The position numbers were made by a program, and so were the translations under genes. Below, piece after piece: positions 49,201-59,343 of a stretch of 64,000 bases of DNA. How positions within the stretch are numbered: the stretch's first letter is position 1; each line of letters begins with the position of its first letter. The notes beneath the pieces were generated by a model. That model was given only the letters and a program-made list of their open reading frames with translations, did no database searches and was not told the DNA's origin. This stretch comes from Nitrosospira sp. Nsp2 (lineage in GTDB: Bacteria > Pseudomonadota > Gammaproteobacteria > Burkholderiales > Nitrosomonadaceae): NCBI RefSeq assembly GCF_003050965.1, contig NZ_QAOU01000003.1:372001-436000 (forward strand). Direction: 5' to 3'.

Positions 49201-50252
49201 TTGCTGCGGAATCATATAGCCTGCAGGATGAAATAATAGCAGCTGCAACCGTGCTGAGAGAAGGGGGCGTTGTGGCATTTCCCACGGAAACGGTCTATGG
49301 GTTAGGCGCCGAAATATCCAACTCCTCTGCCGTGCGCCGGGTATTTGAAATCAAAAAACGGCCTGCGGATCATCCCCTCATTGTCCATTTCGCCGGTGCG
49401 TCCCGCCTGAACCATTGGGCACGGGAGGTGCCGGAACAGGCATTGCGCCTGGCCGAGCTTCTTTGGCCTGGGCCGCTGACATTGATACTGCCGCGCAGCC
49501 GCCATGTGCCGGCAAACGTGACGGGGGGCCAGGATACGGTTGGATTGAGGGTTCCTGATCACCCCGTTGCGCTGGCCCTGCTGCACGAACTAGGCCCAGA
49601 GCGCGCCGTTGCCGCACCGTCGGCCAACCGGTTTGGGCGCATCAGCCCCACCACGGCGGCCCACGTAAGGGCGGAGCTGGGAGACGCTGTTGACATGATT
49701 CTCGATGGCGGTCCGTGCAGAATCGGCCTGGAAAGCACAATAGTCGGGTTTGAGGGTAAGACTCCTGTCATTCTGCGGCCCGGCGCTATCCCAATGGAAG
49801 AGTTGGCGGAAATACTGGGTGAAGCCGTGGTCATGCCGCCACCTTTGGCGCGGACAGTACGCGTACCCGGCGCGCTGGCTTCGCATTACGCACCCGCCAC
49901 GCCATTGGAACTATGGCGCTCCGAGTTATTATGGCAGCGTGCCCTTGAACTGGAAGCGGGCGGATCGCGGGTGGCAGTCGTGACGTGGTCTCTGAAAAAC
50001 AGGAGCCAGCGTGGGGGCGCGAAAAATAAAAACGTGGTTCATTTTTCCATGCCAGCGGAGTCGGTCAGTTATGGGCGCCAGCTGTATGCGAGCTTGCGGC
50101 AGCTGGATAGTGAACGATTGGACCGCTTGCTGGTGGAAATTCCCCCTGCGGGTTCAGCCTGGGCCGCCATTGCGGACCGCTTGCGGCGCGCCAGCGGGAC
50201 CCCAAGCGAAGAACTTCAGTCGGGTGCCGGGATCGCCCTTCAGGCGCGATAG
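49197..50252 (+). CDS. Threonylcarbamoyl-AMP synthase (Sua5/YrdC type)
   Basis: Forms the intermediate for the t6A37 tRNA modification. It has 351 residues: an N-terminal YrdC domain (GGVVAFPTETVYGLGAE, KKRPADHPLIVH, PSANRFGRISPT) and a C-terminal Sua5 domain. The ATG at 49197 overlaps the upstream stop (ATGA). The frame is open to 49146, but only this start gives the expected N-terminus. Confidence 0.94.
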   Translation: MIAAESYSLQDEIIAAATVLREGGVVAFPTETVYGLGAEISNSSAVRRVFEIKKRPADHPLIVHFAGASRLNHWAREVPEQALRLAELLWPGPLTLILPRSRHVPANVTGGQDTVGLRVPDHPVALALLHELGPERAVAAPSANRFGRISPTTAAHVRAELGDAVDMILDGGPCRIGLESTIVGFEGKTPVILRPGAIPMEELAEILGEAVVMPPPLARTVRVPGALASHYAPATPLELWRSELLWQRALELEAGGSRVAVVTWSLKNRSQRGGAKNKNVVHFSMPAESVSYGRQLYASLRQLDSERLDRLLVEIPPAGSAWAAIADRLRRASGTPSEELQSGAGIALQAR

Positions 50253-50286
50253 CCACGTAGATACACATCGAAAACGAGACTCTGTT

Positions 50287-51060
50287 ATGAAGAAAGATGA
50301 AAAAAGCGCCGTTCGCGCAGTATTGTTTGACGTTGATGGCACCCTTGCCGATACCGAGCGCGATGGACATCGTCCCGCTTTTAATGCCGCGTTCCGGGAA
50401 CTCGGTCTCGATTGGGAATGGGGCGTAGAACTTTATGGCGAATTGCTCGCGATTACCGGCGGAAAAGAGCGCATCCGCCATTTCATCGACAAACACGCCC
50501 CCGCTGAATTGGCCAGGAGTGGGCTTGATGATTGGATTGCCCGGTTGCACAAGGTTAAAACAAGGCATTACGTAGAAGCGCTGGAACGCGGTGGAATCCC
50601 GTTACGTCCAGGTGTCGCCCGCCTCATACGGCAATTGCGCGAAGCGAATATAAAAATAGCGATTGCGACCACGACGACGCCGGAAAATGTCACCGGGCTG
50701 TTGAAGTCCACCTTGGGGGAAGACTCTCCCGGCTGGTTCGATGTTATCGGCGCGGGTGATATTGTTCCCGGAAAGAAGCCTGAACCGGACATTTATCACT
50801 GGGTCCTTGACCGTTTGGGGCTGCCGCCTGAACAGTGTCTGGCCATAGAAGATTCCGAAAACGGATTACGTGCGGCGCTCGCCGCCGGACTCGACACCGT
50901 GGTCACCGTCAGCGATTACACCCGTTTCCAGGATTTCACCGGAGCGCGCGTGGTTTTATCGGATCTCGGTGAGCCAGCGCAACCATTCACGGTGCTGAAG
51001 GGGGATCAGCCGAATCGCGGTTGGGCGGATGTCGAACTTCTGATGAAGTTGAAGACTTAA
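50287..51060 (+). CDS. cbbY: CbbY-type HAD phosphatase (xylulose 1,5-bisphosphatase)
   Basis: A HAD-superfamily phosphatase of 257 residues that clears the RuBisCO inhibitor xylulose 1,5-bisphosphate. Motif I FDVDGTLADTE, the cap domain with LDWEWGVELYGELLAITGGKERI (split here by the field rule: LDWEWGVELYGELL and ITGGKERI), motif II IAIATTTTP and the DSENGLRAALAAG loop match the CbbY subfamily. ATG 50287 chosen; the frame is open to 50011 inside the previous gene. It supports autotrophy with prk. Confidence 0.85.
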   Translation: MKKDEKSAVRAVLFDVDGTLADTERDGHRPAFNAAFRELGLDWEWGVELYGELLAITGGKERIRHFIDKHAPAELARSGLDDWIARLHKVKTRHYVEALERGGIPLRPGVARLIRQLREANIKIAIATTTTPENVTGLLKSTLGEDSPGWFDVIGAGDIVPGKKPEPDIYHWVLDRLGLPPEQCLAIEDSENGLRAALAAGLDTVVTVSDYTRFQDFTGARVVLSDLGEPAQPFTVLKGDQPNRGWADVELLMKLKT

Positions 51061-51309
51061 GCGGAAGCCCGCTGAGTTCAAGTCCGCTCTGCGGACCCGG
51101 ACTCTCTGGCAGGTTTTTCAACCTGAAGCGTTACCAAACACCTGATCTTAACTGACGAGAGATTTGAATTGTCGCACTCGAATTGTCACAGTGTCATATG
51201 GAAGAGGTAGTATTAGCGTCACCTAGCCAACTTCGTGTTACGGTCGCGTGAAGCTGGTTTCAGGTTCGGCCCAATTACAATTTCTGACTACTCCTCATAA
51301 GAAAAATCC

Positions 51310-51759
51310 ATGCTGCATCCCCGCGCCGCCAATTATTCACGTCGAGCCTTGTATTACTTTGAAAGCGCCGGGCTCATCGTTATCGCCGTTGCCACAATAT
51401 ACGCGGGCTATCAGGAAACGATGCTGATGATCAGCAATGACCGGGTTACCTTGGCCGATCTGCTGCTGATGTTTCTCTATCTGGAAATTCTGACAATGGT
51501 GGGCCTGTATTTCGAGTCCGGAAAACTCCCGGTGCGGTTTCCCCTTTATATCGCCATGGTGGCCATGGCGCGCTACGTGATCGTGGACATCAAGGAGATG
51601 GACAATACCCGCCTATTGGGCGTATCGGCCTCGATTGTGCTCGTCGCGGTGGCGGTGCTCGTCATCCGCTACGGTCACGTGCGTTACCCCTATTTGGAAG
51701 ACCTGGAGGATCTGGAAGCGGCCTCCAAGGATGGCAAACTTCGCGATTCTGACCATTAA
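51310..51759 (+). CDS. PsiE-family membrane protein
   Basis: A 149-residue protein with four hydrophobic helices and the family features YFESAGLIVIAVATIY, LYLEILTMVGLYFESGK and RYVIVDIKEMD. PsiE proteins are induced by phosphate starvation in E. coli; the role is unknown. It precedes purE by 18 bp. The 249 bp upstream carry only a small hairpin (CAGGTT/AACCTG) at 51110. Confidence 0.85.
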   Translation: MLHPRAANYSRRALYYFESAGLIVIAVATIYAGYQETMLMISNDRVTLADLLLMFLYLEILTMVGLYFESGKLPVRFPLYIAMVAMARYVIVDIKEMDNTRLLGVSASIVLVAVAVLVIRYGHVRYPYLEDLEDLEAASKDGKLRDSDH

Positions 51760-51777
51760 GACTGGAAGATTACAAAG

Positions 51778-52278
51778 ATGAGCAATCCCCTGGTAGGCGT
51801 CGTGATGGGTAGCAATAGTGACTGGGAGGTGATGAAGCACGCCGTTAGCGTCCTGAAGGATTTTGACGTGCCTTATGAGGCCGAGGTCGTTTCGGCCCAT
51901 CGGACCCCGGACCGCATGTTCGAATACGCGGAAACCGCAGCCAGGCGGGGGCTCAAATGCATTATCGCCGGGGCGGGCGGAGCCGCGCATCTGCCGGGAA
52001 TGATTGCCGCCAAAACCACGCTGCCGGTCTTGGGAGTGCCGGTTACCTCCAGGCAGCTTCAAGGTCTCGACTCCCTCCTTTCAATCGTTCAAATGCCCAA
52101 GGGCGTTCCCGTTGCCACTTTTGCCATCGGCGAGGCGGGCGCAGCCAACGCTGCGCTGTTTGCCGTCGCGCTGCTGGCGGTCGAAGACACAAGGCTTTCC
52201 ACGCTTCTTGCCAGGTTTCGCGAAACTCAAAAGGCAATCGTTGCGGAAATGACCCTGCCCCCGCTGCCCCCGTCATGA
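51778..52278 (+). CDS. purE: N5-carboxyaminoimidazole ribonucleotide mutase
   Basis: A purine-biosynthesis mutase of 166 residues. Motifs [31 protein letters not shown] and [14 protein letters not shown] are those of class I PurE. The last base overlaps the purK start codon (ATGA). Confidence 0.97.
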   Translation: MSNPLVGVVMGSNSDWEVMKHAVSVLKDFDVPYEAEVVSAHRTPDRMFEYAETAARRGLKCIIAGAGGAAHLPGMIAAKTTLPVLGVPVTSRQLQGLDSLLSIVQMPKGVPVATFAIGEAGAANAALFAVALLAVEDTRLSTLLARFRETQKAIVAEMTLPPLPPS

Positions 52279-53468
52279 GCATCAGGCCGGGAGCAATGCT
52301 GGGGCTTCTCGGCGGAGGGCAACTCGGCCGCATGTTTACCATGGCGGCGCAAAGCATGGGCTACCGCGTGACCGTGCTGGACCCGTCTGATGTCGGCCCG
52401 GCGAGCAGCGTAGCCGAACGGCATTTGCACGCGGATTACCTCGACCATGAAGCATTACGCAAGCTCGGGTCCGGTTGCGCGGCCATTACCACTGAATTCG
52501 AGAACGTGCCGGCTGAATCGCTTAAAATATTAGCTCAGCACTGTGTGGTGAGCCCCGGGGCCAACAGTGTCGCGATTGCCCAAAATCGCATTCTGGAAAA
52601 AAACTTTCTGGCGACGAATGGCTTCGCGGTCGCGCCCTACGCCGTCATTGAGAATGCGCAGAGTTCGGAAGGCTCATCCTATTCACCCGGCTCATCCGGC
52701 TCAGTGTGGGGAGTGTCACACCTGCATTCGGGGCGGCTGGAGGATTTGTTTCCAGGACTCCTGAAAGTGAGCCGGCTGGGATACGACGGTAAGGGCCAGG
52801 TAAGAGTAACCAGCGCATCCGAGCTTGATGCCGCGTTTACCTCCCTTAACCGGGAACCATGCGTGCTGGAGCGGCTATTGCCGCTGGAATGTGAAGTCTC
52901 GGTTATTGTGGCGCGTGGATTCGACGGCGCAGCCGTCACATTTCCTGTCTCCGAGAACCGCCACCGCAACGGGATACTCGATGTCAGCATTGTTCCGGCC
53001 GGGTTAGCGCCCGCCGTGATTCAGCATGCGCGTGGCACCGCCATGAGCATCGCCGAGAAGCTGGATTATCATGGCGTGCTATGCGTGGAGTTTTTTGTGC
53101 TCGCTGGTGATCAGCTGGTGGTGAATGAAATCGCCCCGCGCCCGCATAACAGCGGACACTACACCGTTGACGCCTGCGTCACCTCGCAGTTCGAACAGCA
53201 GGTGCGGGTGCTTTGCGGCATGCCGCTCGGCAGCACCGCCATGCATGGGGCGGCCGTGATGGTGAATCTGTTGGGTGATCTTTGGCAGAGGGGAGAACCG
53301 GAGTGGGAACGCGTCCTAAGGTTTTCCAACGTGAAATTGCATCTGTACGGGAAGTATGAAGCACGACCCGGACGAAAGATGGGGCACTACACCGTTCTGG
53401 ATGAAACGGCTGAAGCAGCGTTGTCGCTTGCACTAGAAATCAAGCAATCGCTCGATGAGCGCCCTTAG
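52275..53468 (+). CDS. purK: N5-carboxyaminoimidazole ribonucleotide synthase
   Basis: An ATP-grasp enzyme of 397 residues. Motifs are [10 protein letters not shown] at the N-terminus, [11 protein letters not shown] and [25 protein letters not shown] 52275 is coupled to purE. Oddity: residues about 129-150 ([18 protein letters not shown] and following) form a Ser/Gly-rich stretch that typical PurK proteins lack, placed in the loop before LFPGLLK. Confidence 0.95.
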   Translation: MSIRPGAMLGLLGGGQLGRMFTMAAQSMGYRVTVLDPSDVGPASSVAERHLHADYLDHEALRKLGSGCAAITTEFENVPAESLKILAQHCVVSPGANSVAIAQNRILEKNFLATNGFAVAPYAVIENAQSSEGSSYSPGSSGSVWGVSHLHSGRLEDLFPGLLKVSRLGYDGKGQVRVTSASELDAAFTSLNREPCVLERLLPLECEVSVIVARGFDGAAVTFPVSENRHRNGILDVSIVPAGLAPAVIQHARGTAMSIAEKLDYHGVLCVEFFVLAGDQLVVNEIAPRPHNSGHYTVDACVTSQFEQQVRVLCGMPLGSTAMHGAAVMVNLLGDLWQRGEPEWERVLRFSNVKLHLYGKYEARPGRKMGHYTVLDETAEAALSLALEIKQSLDERP

Positions 53469-53495
53469 ATGGGCACGGATATAAGTTAAAAAATC

Positions 53496-54386
53496 GTGAG
53501 CACGGAAACCGCACTGTTTGAAACCAACATACGAAGCCTGCCGCTTCTGCACCGAGGCAAGGTACGTGACATTTATGGGGTGGACGAGGACAAGCTCCTG
53601 ATCATCCAGACGGACCGGCTTTCCGCGTTCGACGTGGTCCTGCCGACACCCGTCCCCGGGAAGGGCAGGCTGCTGACCGCTTTATCCGATTTCTGGTTTG
53701 AGAAACTTGCGCATATCATTCCCAACCATCTTACCGGTATCCCGCCCGAAGTGGTGGTCGCGGACGGCGAACGCGAGCAGGTGGCGGAGCGGGCGTTTGT
53801 GGTGAAGCGCCTGAAGTCCTTGGCAATAGAAGCGATCGTGCGCGGGTATGTTGTCGGGTCCGGTTGGAAGGATTACACAAGGACGGGGATGATTTGCGGA
53901 ATTCCGCTCCCGGGGGGATTACAGGAAGCCGCGAAAATACCGGGGGGCGCGATTTTCACCCCATCGACCAAGGCGGCACGCGGCGCACATGATGAGAACA
54001 TCCCATTTGCCCGGGCCGAGCAATTGCTGGGCAAGGAACTTGCTGCGCAGGTGCGCGACAAAGCGGTCGCACTCTATACAGAGGCGGCAGACTACGCACT
54101 CGCCAAAGGCATCATCATCGCGGATACCAAATTCGAATTCGGTCAGGACGAAGCGGGAAGGCTTTATCTCATAGATGAAGCGCTCACGCCCGACTCATCC
54201 CGCTTCTGGCCTGCCGACCAGTATGCGCCCGGGAGCAACCCGCCCAGCTATGACAAGCAGTTCGTGCGCGACTGGCTGGAAACACAGGATTGGAACAAGA
54301 GTGCGCCGGCCCCCGCGCTGCCGCCGGAGGTGCTCGCCAAAACCGCGGAAAAATACGAGGAAGCCCTGCGGCGCCTTGTGTTGTAG
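53496..54386 (+). CDS. purC: SAICAR synthetase
   Basis: Adds aspartate to CAIR in purine synthesis. It has 296 residues, the longer eukaryote-like form found in betaproteobacteria. GTG start at 53496, 27 bp after purK. Motifs: [45 protein letters not shown], and the C-terminal [13 protein letters not shown]. Confidence 0.96.
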   Translation: MSTETALFETNIRSLPLLHRGKVRDIYGVDEDKLLIIQTDRLSAFDVVLPTPVPGKGRLLTALSDFWFEKLAHIIPNHLTGIPPEVVVADGEREQVAERAFVVKRLKSLAIEAIVRGYVVGSGWKDYTRTGMICGIPLPGGLQEAAKIPGGAIFTPSTKAARGAHDENIPFARAEQLLGKELAAQVRDKAVALYTEAADYALAKGIIIADTKFEFGQDEAGRLYLIDEALTPDSSRFWPADQYAPGSNPPSYDKQFVRDWLETQDWNKSAPAPALPPEVLAKTAEKYEEALRRLVL

Positions 54387-54391
54387 TTCAT

Positions 54392-54422
54392 ATAAAAAAA
54401 AGCGCCCGAAACCCGGCGCTTT
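54392..54422 (-). terminator. Terminator of the peroxiredoxin gene
   Basis: AAAGCGCC pairs with GGCGCTTT around an 8-base loop. On the minus strand it is followed by a T run (complement of the A8 at 54393-54401), so it mainly serves the leftward peroxiredoxin gene. Confidence 0.8.
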
Positions 54423-54451
54423 AGCAGTCAAGTCTCAAGACATGCCCTATC

Positions 54452-55090
54452 TCATTTATTCGGCTGCGGCGTGATACGCAGATAGGGACGCGGCGCTTTG
54501 TAACCCTTCGGGAATTTTTGCTTGATCACCGCTTCGTCCTGGATGGTGAGCGGGATGATGACGTCATCGCCATCTTTCCAGTTGGCCGGGGTTGCGACTG
54601 AGCAGTTATCAGTCAGTTGTAGCGCATCGATAACGCGCAGAACCTCGTCGAAATTGCGCCCAGTGCTCATGGGATAGGTGATGATGAGGCGCACCTTCTT
54701 TTTCGGGTCAATGATGAAGAGCGAACGCACTGTCATCGTTTCGGACTGGTTTGGATGAATCATGTCGTAGAGGGCGGCGACTTTTTTATCCACATCCGCA
54801 ACGATCGGAAAAGCCACGCTGCAACCTTGTGTTTCCTCGATATCCTTGATCCATCCCGCATGCTTCTCCACCGGATCAACCGATAATCCGATCGCTTTGA
54901 CGTTACGCTTCTCGAATTCGGATTTGAGCTTGGCAGTCATGCCCAGTTCTGTGGTGCAAACAGGCGTGTAATCGGCGGGATGCGAAAACAACACCGCCCA
55001 TGAGTCGCCTATCCAGTCATGAAACTTGATCTTGCCGATTGAAGAATCTTGCTCGAAATCAGGTGCAGTATCGCCTAAGCGTAAAGTCAT
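54452..55090 (-). CDS. 1-Cys peroxiredoxin (Prx6 type)
   Basis: Reduces hydrogen and organic peroxides. It has 212 residues. The catalytic Cys45 lies in ADYTPVCTTELG and the long C-terminal extension LTIQDEAVIKQKFPKGYKA is typical of the Prx6/AhpC-like class; the typical resolving Cys of 2-Cys enzymes is absent. It converges with purC. Confidence 0.94.
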   Translation of the reverse strand: MTLRLGDTAPDFEQDSSIGKIKFHDWIGDSWAVLFSHPADYTPVCTTELGMTAKLKSEFEKRNVKAIGLSVDPVEKHAGWIKDIEETQGCSVAFPIVADVDKKVAALYDMIHPNQSETMTVRSLFIIDPKKKVRLIITYPMSTGRNFDEVLRVIDALQLTDNCSVATPANWKDGDDVIIPLTIQDEAVIKQKFPKGYKAPRPYLRITPQPNK

Positions 55091-55224
55091 GACATCCTCC
55101 CAAATTTTATTGGTGAAAAGTGGTTAGGTTAGGGTTTAACCATCTCAATATAGCCCGACTACGGCAACGACTCAACCATTATTATGCGCAGCATGAACGA
55201 GGAACACGAGTGGAGAGCTAATTT

Positions 55225-56685
55225 TCACCGCGCCGGCTCAGGCGCCGTTTCAGGGGAAATGAAATTCAATATTGTCGCAATCGGGCTCTTCGTCTCGCTT
55301 GGACCGGGATCATGACCAGCCAGCAAACCCCATGTATGCGCACCCTCGTATTTCTGCAGGATAGCATAGTAGGTGCGAACGGATTCCGTCAAAATCACCG
55401 CTTCTCCGCCGCGCGCAAACCCATGCTTCAGGGTGGAGAAATGCTTGCTGTGGCTCAATAATGGCAGGGTTTTTTTGAGGTCCAGCCACGAGTCCGGGTT
55501 CAGGTTAAGGCGCTGAGCGAGAATACGCGCATCCTCCAGATGTCCGGAGCCCTGGTTATAGGCGGCGAGCGCCATCCAGGTACGGTCTGGCTCGGTAATG
55601 CGTGGCGGCAGCCGATCTTTCAGCACCCGGAGGTAACGCGCCCCTGCAAGTATATTCTGCCGCACATCGAGGCGATCGGTGACGTTCATCCGGTCCGCGG
55701 TTGTTTCCGTCAACATCATGATGCCGCGCACATTCGCGGGCGAGACCGCCATCGGATTCCAGTGCGATTCCTGATAGGCCAGCGCAGCAATCAGACGCCA
55801 GTCGATTCCGCTTAATTCCTCGGCATCGTGAAAATAGCCGCGTAAATCCGGCAGCAGAGTACGGCGTTTCGCCAAAATGCCGCTCACGTCGGTTTGTTCC
55901 AGACGCTGAACATGACCATAGTACCGGTCGAGCAGGCGCATCAATGTGCCGTCCCGCTCGATGCGGTTAAAAAACTCGCGCGCCTTGTCCAGCAGAGCAG
56001 GGTCTGCATAGGACGAAAAAGCCCATGCCCTGCCGGTGGGTTCGCCGAGATCAAATGCCACATCCAGGTTGGGATAAAAATTCTTGGCCAGATTGATCTG
56101 AGTCGAATCCGCTACCGCGTAGTCGATTTTTCCCTCGGCCAGTTTCGCGAGCAAGTCTTCGGGAGTAATGTCCACCTCAGTCCATTTCAGCCTGGGTACT
56201 TGCAGTTTGGTTCTGTTCAACGCTTCCGCATGGTTCGTTCCGCTTGCGATCTCTATCGTTCTGCCGGCCAACTGCTGAATACTTTTTGGCCGCCGGTAAT
56301 CCGTGTTGTAGACCACTTGAGGCTGTATTGTTTGATAGGCTGGCCCGAAATGCACGCGCTGCGAGTGCTTGGCGCTGATGTTCAACCCGGCGGCGAAGTG
56401 TGCCCGCTGCTTTTCCAGGGGCAAAATAGTCTGGTCCAGCTTTGGTACCAACTTAAACCTTGCTTTTAAGCCCAAATCTCGTGCAAATTCAGAAGCGAGA
56501 TCGAATTCCAGCCCGGCATAGTTGCCTTCGGCATTTTCATAATAAGTGTCGGGACTGTTAACGGTGAGGACTATCAGCTCATCAGTCTGGCCCAACGGCA
56601 ACACCGGTTTTTCGAACGAATCACAGGCGGTGAGCAAGAGGCCGCAGGCGATGACGGTAGTAAGCAACCGGAGAAACATGCGCAT
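55225..56685 (-). CDS. mltF: Membrane-bound lytic transglycosylase F
   Basis: Cuts peptidoglycan with formation of 1,6-anhydro-MurNAc, the substrate of AnmK. It has 486 residues. ATG 56685 gives a signal peptide with lipobox LTAC; a longer frame to 56784 would place the signal internally. An SBP-bacterial-3 domain (NYAGLEFDLASEFARDLGLK) is followed by the SLT catalytic domain (ALAYQESHWNP, VRGIMMLTETTADRM, NQGSGHLEDAR). It is divergent from tRNA-Ser. Confidence 0.93.
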   Translation of the reverse strand: MRMFLRLLTTVIACGLLLTACDSFEKPVLPLGQTDELIVLTVNSPDTYYENAEGNYAGLEFDLASEFARDLGLKARFKLVPKLDQTILPLEKQRAHFAAGLNISAKHSQRVHFGPAYQTIQPQVVYNTDYRRPKSIQQLAGRTIEIASGTNHAEALNRTKLQVPRLKWTEVDITPEDLLAKLAEGKIDYAVADSTQINLAKNFYPNLDVAFDLGEPTGRAWAFSSYADPALLDKAREFFNRIERDGTLMRLLDRYYGHVQRLEQTDVSGILAKRRTLLPDLRGYFHDAEELSGIDWRLIAALAYQESHWNPMAVSPANVRGIMMLTETTADRMNVTDRLDVRQNILAGARYLRVLKDRLPPRITEPDRTWMALAAYNQGSGHLEDARILAQRLNLNPDSWLDLKKTLPLLSHSKHFSTLKHGFARGGEAVILTESVRTYYAILQKYEGAHTWGLLAGHDPGPSETKSPIATILNFISPETAPEPAR

Positions 56686-56787
56686 TGTAGAGAGACAAGC
56701 ATAATCGGGAAACATTCTGACAACTGTCTCGAACGAGTGCGAGAAAAAGCGGGGATAAACTGGTAAAATTGCGGTCGCAGACACAAC

Positions 56788-56880
56788 GGAGAGGTACCGA
56801 AGTGGCCATAACGGCGCTGACTCGAAATCAGATGGTCAGGGTAACCTGGCACGTGGGTTCGAATCCCACCCTCTCCGCCA
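56788..56880 (+). tRNA. tRNA-Ser(CGA)
   Basis: A 93-base tRNA with a long variable arm and encoded CCA. Acceptor GGAGAGG pairs with CCTCTCC. The anticodon CGA is at 56823-56825 in loop CTCGAAA, and the T loop GGTTCGAATCC is standard. It marks the edge of a region rich in pseudogenes and could be an integration site, though no repeat of its 3' end was found downstream. Confidence 0.96.
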
Positions 56881-56907
56881 GTTTCTCTATAAAAACAATA
56901 GGTTAAG

Positions 56908-56927
56908 TGGGTTATTTTTTTAACCCA
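56908..56927 (+). terminator. Hairpin downstream of tRNA-Ser
   Basis: TGGGTTA and TAACCCA pair around a TTTTTT loop, 28 bp after the tRNA CCA. There is no T run after the stem, so termination is uncertain. Confidence 0.4.
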
Positions 56928-57428
56928 TCATCCAACCCCCCAATTTCTTCGCGATTAGCTGAGATGACCCTTGGTCGAGAAGCTGTCTCAAGTCTAGCTT
57001 AAAACACAAGCGTTATCACACTACCGACTTACCACTTCCCCGGAGAAGGATACCAGCGCTGCGTCAGCTACCTCTTTGGGTGCTCGATCAGTGCAAAAAA
57101 TGCGGAGAGCGCCTCTCAAGATATCAAGGTGTGGTTCCAATTTTTCGTTGGGAGCTTCGAGCAGGCGAGGGGCTTAGGGAGGGAGGGGGCATCGTAAACT
57201 GGCGTATAACCAACAGCACTCCTGAATTTATGATTTTTACCATTACATTTTTACCCGTATTTTTACCCGTCTTAATTATTGTTGGAATAGAGCGTCCAGC
57301 AGAGCAATCGAATTGTAATTAGGAGGTTCCGAGTTCGACGTTTGGTGTCGGCAACAATAAAACAATAGCTTACTTTTGAGGAAGCTATTGTTTATTTATA
57401 ATCGAGGTAACGTCGGGGTGGCGGACTC
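56928..57428. other. 500-bp stretch without a convincing gene
   Basis: It contains an 80-codon frame at 57080-57322 with a CKKCG start and one hydrophobic stretch, but no ribosome-binding site and no family match, so I do not call it. A hairpin at 57361 is listed separately. Confidence 0.5.
57361..57392. repeat. 11-bp stem hairpin upstream of the OYE remnant
   Basis: AACAATAGCTT and AAGCTATTGTT are perfect inverted repeats with a 10-base loop, followed by TATTTAT. It could terminate rightward transcription. Confidence 0.5.
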
Positions 57429-57611
57429 GGACTCATTACCGACCCGCAATATGCGGATGAGATCATCACCAGCGGTCAAGCGGATCTCGTTTTTATCGGT
57501 CGTGAGTTACTGCGGGAACCTTACTGGGCCCTCAAGGCGCAACACACGTTAGGGATAGAACCCGAATGGCCTATCCAGTATGGTTATGCTGTTAAGCGGC
57601 GGGCAAAATAG
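57429..57611 (+). pseudogene. NADH:flavin oxidoreductase (old yellow enzyme) 3' remnant
   Basis: Sixty codons without a start that match the C-terminal end of YqjM-like enzymes: GLITDPQYADEIITSGQADL, FIGRELLREPYWALKAQ and WPIQYGYAVKRR, ending at TAG 57609. The flavin-binding barrel is missing. A truncated relic. Confidence 0.85.
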
Positions 57612-57883
57612 ATATTGTAGTGTTTAATTGGCGGAGACACCTCGATGAGTGGATTATTCACTTTGAGAGGAAGTTTGAAGATGAAACAGGGGGCATACAG
57701 GCAGTTTTGACGCCAGCTTCAAGTTAGAGGTTGCGCGGAGGGTGAGGGGCTGATGCGGGCTTACGTGGGCAGCCTGAATGCCTTGGAAGCGCAAAAGGAA
57801 CTTGCCGAATCCGTGGCGTTTGCAGGCGAGGCCGGCTTCATGCTCAACACCTGATCTCAGCAAAACTGGAAGGAATCCTCACC

Positions 57884-59297
57884 ATGAAACAACTTAATCA
57901 GATTTACATCAACGGCGAATTCGTTACACCACACGGCACCCGAACGCTGGATTTGCTCAGCCCTGTCACCAATGAGAAGGTAGCGCAAGTGACGCTGGGT
58001 GATGAAGTCGATACCCAAAACGCCATCGTTGCAGCTGAGAAGGCGTTCAAGACCTTCGCGCAGACCAGCAAGGAAGAACGTATCGGCTATCTCGAAAAAA
58101 TGCACGAGATTCTGAAACGCCGCCGGCAGGAATTGATCGATGTGATGATCGACGAATACGGCTGCCACTATATTTCACCTCGTTGCTGATCGACCTTGCA
58201 GTGGACGACTTCAAGACCATGGCGCAACTGCTGAAGGACTTTGACTTGGAGCCAAAGGTCGGCCATTCCCGGGTACGCCTGCAGGGCGTGGGCGTGGTGG
58301 GCGTCATCATTCCGTGGAACTCTAGCAAGCGCTTCATTGCCACCAAGGTTTCGGCAGCCATTGCCGCGGGTTGCACCTGCGTTATCAAGCCCAGTGAATT
58401 CAGCGCACAGCAAACGCAGCTGACGGAATGCTTTCACGAAGCGGGACTGCCTAGGGGTGTGGTGAACTTCGTCAACGGTACGGGTGATGTGGTGGGTGCG
58501 GAAATGACACGCAGTCCAGGCATCACGAAGATCACCTTTACCGGATCCACCAGGGTGGGCAGATCATCGCCAAAGGTGCAGTGGACAGCATGAAGCGTGT
58601 AACGCTGGAACTGGGCGGCAAATCACCTAACATCATCTTGGAGGATGGAGATTTCGCCACCGCCATTCCGCAGGCCATTCTTGCAGCCTACATGAACAGC
58701 GGGCAAGCTTGCGTGGCTGCCACGCGTCTGCTGGTGCCCGAAAATCGTCTGAGTGAAGTGAACCAACTCGCCAAGGCCGCCATTGCCGGCACGGTGAAAG
58801 TCGGCAACCCGAAGGATGCAGACACCACCATCGGCCCCATGGTCAACCAGAAGCAATTCGAGCGCGTGCAGGACTACATCCGTATCGGTATTGAAGAAGG
58901 CGCCCCCTTGCTCACTGGCGGCACGGGCAAGCCAGCTGGTCTGGAGGCTGGCAACTTCGTCAAAGCCACCATTTTTACCAACGTGAAGAATTCCATGCGC
59001 ATTGCACAAGAGGAAATCTTTGGCCCCGTGCTGTCGATCATCCCGTATAAAGACGAAGCGGACGCAGTTGCCATCGCCAACGACAGCCCCTATGGCTTGG
59101 CGGCCTACATCACCGCAGGCGACAAAGCGCGCGCATACCGTGTCGCTAACCAGCTTGATGCTGGCCGCGTGTGCATTAATGGCGAGTTCCATGACCCACT
59201 GGCCCCGTTCGGTGGCTTCAAGCAGTCGGGTTACGGGCGGGAGTTCGGCGTGTTTGGATTGGAGGCATATCTGGAACCCAAAGCAATTATCGGGTAA
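57884..59297 (+). pseudogene. Aldehyde dehydrogenase with two frameshifts
   Basis: ALDH-superfamily gene in three frames. Part 1 (from ATG 57884, with AAGGA upstream) covers INGEFVTPHGTRTLDLLSP. A one-base shift near 58165 leads to part 2, with LIDLAVDDFKTMAQLL, VIIPWNSSKRF and FTGSTRVG. A second shift near 58560 leads to part 3, with the catalytic GQACVAATR Cys, LELGGKSPNI and GGFKQSGYGREFG, to the stop at 59297. Adding two bases gives 471 residues, a normal length. The active-site residues remain, so decay is recent or the shifts are sequencing errors. Confidence 0.88.
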
Positions 59298-59343
59298 CGC
59301 CCCCGGATTGGTGGCGGCAATTTTTTGCCGGGCGGGGGATTAG

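Noticed and set aside
57080-57322. 80-codon frame with a CKKCG motif and one hydrophobic stretch
   Set aside because: It lacks a ribosome-binding site and family match, and its composition changes midway, so coding is not supported.
57752-57853. 33-codon frame directly before the aldehyde dehydrogenase remnant
   Set aside because: It looks like the tail of a lost gene, but I cannot assign a family from so few residues.
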